DNA of 57,362 bases from Nostoc indistinguendum CM1-VF10. GTDB lineage: Bacteria > Cyanobacteriota > Cyanobacteriia > Cyanobacteriales > Nostocaceae. Location of the stretch: assembly GCA_019359215.1 (NCBI GenBank), contig JAHHHS010000044.1:1-57362 (forward strand), written 5' to 3'. Position numbers and translations under genes: made by a program. The notes below the pieces were generated by a model. The model saw nothing but the letters and a program-made list of their open reading frames with translations. It did no database searches and had not been told where the DNA came from. Every line of letters starts with the position of its first letter. The stretch's first letter is position 1. Shown one piece after another: positions 55,263 through 57,362 of the stretch.

Positions 55263-55732
55263 TTAAAGGGAGTAGAGAGCGGGAGTGGAGGATAAGTTTT
55301 CAGTCTTGTCTTGTACCAATACCTACTCAAGAGCTTTAACTATAGCAGTTTTGGTGCCCTACGGGTACTACGTTGGAGAACTCGTAGAGTAGCCGCTCCA
55401 CGTCTTTGATATGGAATAAACTTCGATCTGACTCTTATTCTTCTCTCTCAAAAAAAGTATTCATGATGATATAATTCGTTTTGTAAATCGTAATTAGGCT
55501 ATAAATTATTCATGTTACCGAGTATTTAATTAAGCTTTAAAGATAAAAACGAGCGATGCTTTTAAATATGACCCGTAGGCATCGTAGGCTGAAAATTTGT
55601 GTTTTCAACCTCGGTTATGAGTAGATTTTAAGCGCCATTATTTATTAACAAATGGTTAATAAACTTAGCTTAAGCTGTCACCAATGGGCAAAGGCAAGCA
55701 ATTACTTAATTACGTAAAACAGGCAAACAATT
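55263..55732. other. Spacer and duplicated promoter segment
   Basis: An extragenic repeat with GTGCCCTACGGGTACTACG near 55352, then from about 55465 an AT-rich leader (ATATAATTCGTTTTGT, AAATTATTCATGTTA, GGCATCGTAGGCTGAAAATTTG) that is repeated upstream of the next gene copy. Confidence 0.55.
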
Positions 55733-56191
55733 ATGTCAGTGCGAATCATTCAATCTAAATGTGGTTTATTTTTAACTTGTTTACTTGGACAAATAATGTT
55801 GTTTGCTGCGCCAGTACAAGCTGGAGTGGAGGGCAAAAGCTACACTGTCAGTGTTAATTCGAGTTTAGGAGATAATTTTACTGCTTGTTTTCAATTTAAC
55901 ACCAATGGTACCTTACGCTTTCTTGGGCAAAACGCTACTTATACTACTTCTAATGGTAACAATCAGGCAACTTGGAGAGCAGTCACCCCCCCTTCAGCAT
56001 TAGTAAGTATTGCACTTGACGGTCAAGTAATAGGAGACTTTGTTTCAGCTCCAGGGATAAGTGGTAATGGGATGAATTCCAATGGAACTACTTTTACTTT
56101 AAATGGAACACTCTTATCTAGTCCAACATGTCCGCTAAGTCCATCAAATCTTCAATTTGGGGGAAGTCGAGAAAATCCCTTCTTAAAATAA
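55733..56191 (+). CDS. Small secreted protein, copy 1
   Basis: A 152-residue exported protein with a signal peptide (residues 1-31, ending APVQAG) and a beta-rich mature domain (GVEGKSYTVSVNSSLGD, CFQFNTNGTLRF, TTFTLNGTLLSSPTC). Two mature cysteines may form a disulfide. No family is recognised. A clear rho-independent terminator follows at 56331-56369. Its promoter and coding start are duplicated 960 bp downstream, where the second copy is broken by an insertion. Confidence 0.7.
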   Translation: MSVRIIQSKCGLFLTCLLGQIMLFAAPVQAGVEGKSYTVSVNSSLGDNFTACFQFNTNGTLRFLGQNATYTTSNGNNQATWRAVTPPSALVSIALDGQVIGDFVSAPGISGNGMNSNGTTFTLNGTLLSSPTCPLSPSNLQFGGSRENPFLK

Positions 56192-56330
56192 TGTAATCTA
56201 CGCAGGTTTGATAAATCAGATGAGCTTTTGGTTGAACATATTCAACAAGATTCGCCAAGCCTCGTCAAACTTTAATCTGCCGTGAAGAGAGGGCACTTAT
56301 CCTCAGATATTGCAAAATATTTTTATTTCT

Positions 56331-56369
56331 CCCGCCTGGCAATTACTTGAAGTCGCAGGCGGGGTTTTT
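56331..56369 (+). terminator. Rho-independent terminator
   Basis: CCCGCCTG (56331-56338) pairs with CAGGCGGG (56356-56363) and is followed by GTTTTT. It ends the transcript of the secreted protein at 55733. Confidence 0.8.
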
Positions 56370-56693
56370 GCTTGAATGAAAAGGAAGGAAAACATTCTTG
56401 ACAGTTTAAGATATAATTCGTTTTGTCAATAGTGATTACGCTGTAAATTATTCATGTTATCAAGTATCTAATTAAGCTTTATACTAAATCTTAACGCAAG
56501 GATAAATGATGCTTTTAAATTGTGATGCGTAGGCATAGCCAGCCTTCCCTACAAGACGCTATGCATAAGCTCGCTTCACCCGGAAGGGTACGGCATCGTA
56601 GGCTGAAAATTTGCGTTTCCGACCTCGATTCTGAATGAATATCAATGGGTAAAAGTAAGCAATTACTTTATTATGTAACTGAGGTAAACAACT
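56370..56693. other. Second copy of the leader region
   Basis: Repeats the 55465-55732 leader (ATATAATTCGTTTTGTCAAT, TAAATTATTCATGTTA, GGCATCGTAGGCTGAAAATTTG) with an extra block near 56530-56595 (GTAGGCATAGCC ... GAAGGGTACGGCATCG) that looks like an inserted extragenic repeat. Confidence 0.6.
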
Positions 56694-56816
56694 ATGCTAG
56701 TGCAAATCATCCGATTTAAGTGTGGTTTAGTTTTCACTTGTTTACTTGGACAAATGATGTTGTTTGCTGTGCCAGTATACGCTGGAGTGGAGGGCAAAAG
56801 CTACAATGTCAATGTT
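56694..56816 (+). pseudogene. Small secreted protein, copy 2, interrupted by an insertion
   Basis: Begins MLVQIIRFKCGLVFTCLLGQ and reaches GVEGKSYNVNV, closely matching copy 1 (signal peptide and first mature residues), then homology stops at 56816 where AGGGACTTCCAGAAAATAAA begins. The remaining 110 residues are absent from the window; the frame continues to 56948 only as a by-product. Confidence 0.8.
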
Positions 56817-56871
56817 AGGGACTTCCAGAAAATAAACTATTCCACTAACAAGAATAATAATCATTTTCAAG

Positions 56872-56916
56872 GGGGAATGAAGGGGCTGCCGACGGCAGCC
56901 CCTTCATTCCCCTTTT
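56872..56916. terminator. Perfect 19-bp hairpin with T-run inside the IS
   Basis: GGGGAATGAAGGGGCTGCC (56872-56890) is exactly complementary to 56894-56912, with loop GAC, followed by TTTT. Located between the IS end and its transposase, it should block read-through from the disrupted host gene. Confidence 0.85.
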
Positions 56917-56960
56917 GTAGTAATTTAAATAATGACGCTTGTTTTTGAGTGTGGTAACTG

Positions 56961-57244
56961 ATGGCCATAGTATTAACTGATTCTCTCAAAAAGTTGTTGA
57001 TTGAAACTGCATTTCAATTAAAAGGTGCAGCAAAACGCAAATTTATGGCACAGACAGTTCAAGGCTTAGGTTTAGGAGGGCAAAGGCTTGCACAATCACA
57101 ATTAGGATGGAATCGAGATACTATTAGGAATGTTTAAGAGAATTAGAAAGTGGTATTACTTGTGTTGATAACATGAGTGGCAAAGGGCGTTATAAAGCAG
57201 AAGAACACCTGCCAAATCTTTTAGAAGATATAAAAAATTGGTAG
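56961..57244 (+). pseudogene. ISAzo13-family transposase, frameshifted N-terminal part
   Basis: The frame reads SLKKLLIETAFQLKGAAKRK, later GLGLGGQRLAQSQLGWNRDTIR, then a stop; a shifted frame continues RELESGITCVDNMSGKGRYK and EEHLPNLLEDIKNW, then stop. From memory this matches the N-terminus of cyanobacterial ISAzo13-family transposases. The catalytic part is missing. Confidence 0.7.
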
Positions 57245-57280
57245 TGCTAAAGATGTAATGATGGAGAAGTAGAATTTATT

Positions 57281-57362
57281 GGTGATAGTTTCCTCTCATG
57301 CCTACCTGCCCAATTTGTGCATCTTTTCAAACGGTTAAGAATGGTCGCATCCACAACGGTAA
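57281..57362 (+). mobile_element. IS1-family element, left end and transposase start (runs off right edge)
   Basis: GGTGATAGTTTCC at 57281 resembles the IS1 terminus (GGTGATGCTGCC in the type element). ATG at 57298 opens MPTCPICASFQTVKNGRIHNG, the zinc-finger start (CxxC) of IS1-type InsA proteins. The rest is outside the window. Confidence 0.65.
57298..57362 (+). CDS. IS1-family transposase N-terminus (partial)
   Basis: 21 codons only: a Cys-x2-Cys pair within CPICAS and a basic QTVKNGRIHNG run, matching the DNA-binding zinc finger of IS1 transposase proteins as I remember them. Start supported by position 17 bases inside the presumed inverted repeat. Confidence 0.65.
   Translation, partial: MPTCPICASFQTVKNGRIHNG

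Larger units (their letters stand above)
56817..57280 (+). mobile_element. Truncated ISAzo13-like insertion sequence
   Basis: Left end AGGGACTTCCAGAAAATAAA at the breakpoint of the secreted-protein gene (compare 19743 and 2229), then a 19-bp perfect hairpin, then a damaged transposase start. The right side is cut off by an IS1-family end at 57281. Confidence 0.6.

Noticed and set aside
1..57362. tRNA or rRNA genes
   Set aside because: No T-arm-like GGTTCRANTCC with matching acceptor stem and no rRNA-like conserved segments were seen.

Overview
The window looks like chromosome (or a large replicon) of a filamentous, heterocyst-type cyanobacterium close to Nostoc. The octamer GCGATCGC (HIP1) recurs throughout. 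There are several PEP-CTERM-type exported proteins, a XisI remnant, Uma2 and DUF4336/DUF7219-type genes, and many dispersed Nostoc-style extragenic repeats. Species assignment is inference; no rRNA or tRNA gene was found.

Left region (1-13141): the start of an IS transposase at the edge, a DUF4336 gene, then a probable phosphate-scavenging group (Tat-exported PhoX-like protein, PEP-CTERM protein, Tat-exported PhoD phosphatase) with a good three-repeat Pho-box candidate. A signalling pair follows (response regulator fused to a thioredoxin-reductase-like flavoprotein, and a cNMP-domain histidine kinase), then a pirin. About 2.6 kb without a convincing gene separates this from the next block.

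Central region (15773-39685): one co-directional biosynthetic cluster and the main discovery of the window. It holds a fatty-acyl-AMP ligase, an acyl carrier protein, an AurF/CylC-type dimetal enzyme (candidate aliphatic halogenase), one complete PKS module (KS-AT-KR-ACP), one damaged module (KS without the HGTGT His, dead shortened AT, ACP), an unrecognised 621-aa protein with a TubC-type docking domain, a short-chain dehydrogenase, two MGDG-synthase-like GT28 glycosyltransferases around a UDP-galactopyranose mutase and a methyltransferase, a 14-TM-type MFS exporter, and a protein with the two-part architecture of CylK/BrtB (Ca-binding N-terminus plus seven-bladed propeller). FAAL + ACP + CylC + CylK is the signature of cylindrocyclophane/bartoloside-type chemistry: a fatty acid is loaded, chlorinated at an unactivated carbon, extended, and the alkyl chloride later displaced. 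No type III PKS or dialkylresorcinol synthase is present, and sugar genes are. The predicted product, a glycosylated lipid made through a chloroalkyl intermediate, therefore fits no cluster I know.

Right region (40188-57362): ordinary and decaying genes. These are a DUF7219 protein, a cNMP/dead-AAA+/polyferredoxin membrane fusion, aquaporin, transaldolase, Uma2 nuclease, XisI relic, TMEM175-like channel, a five-copy 21-bp palindromic tandem repeat, an MFS carrier, a rubrerythrin split by an in-frame stop, an ABM-domain relic, an ene-reductase, an SDR, a PEP-CTERM protein, an orphan membrane-fusion protein, and a duplicated small secreted protein. The second copy of that last gene is interrupted by an ISAzo13-like relic, itself cut by an IS1-family element at the right edge.
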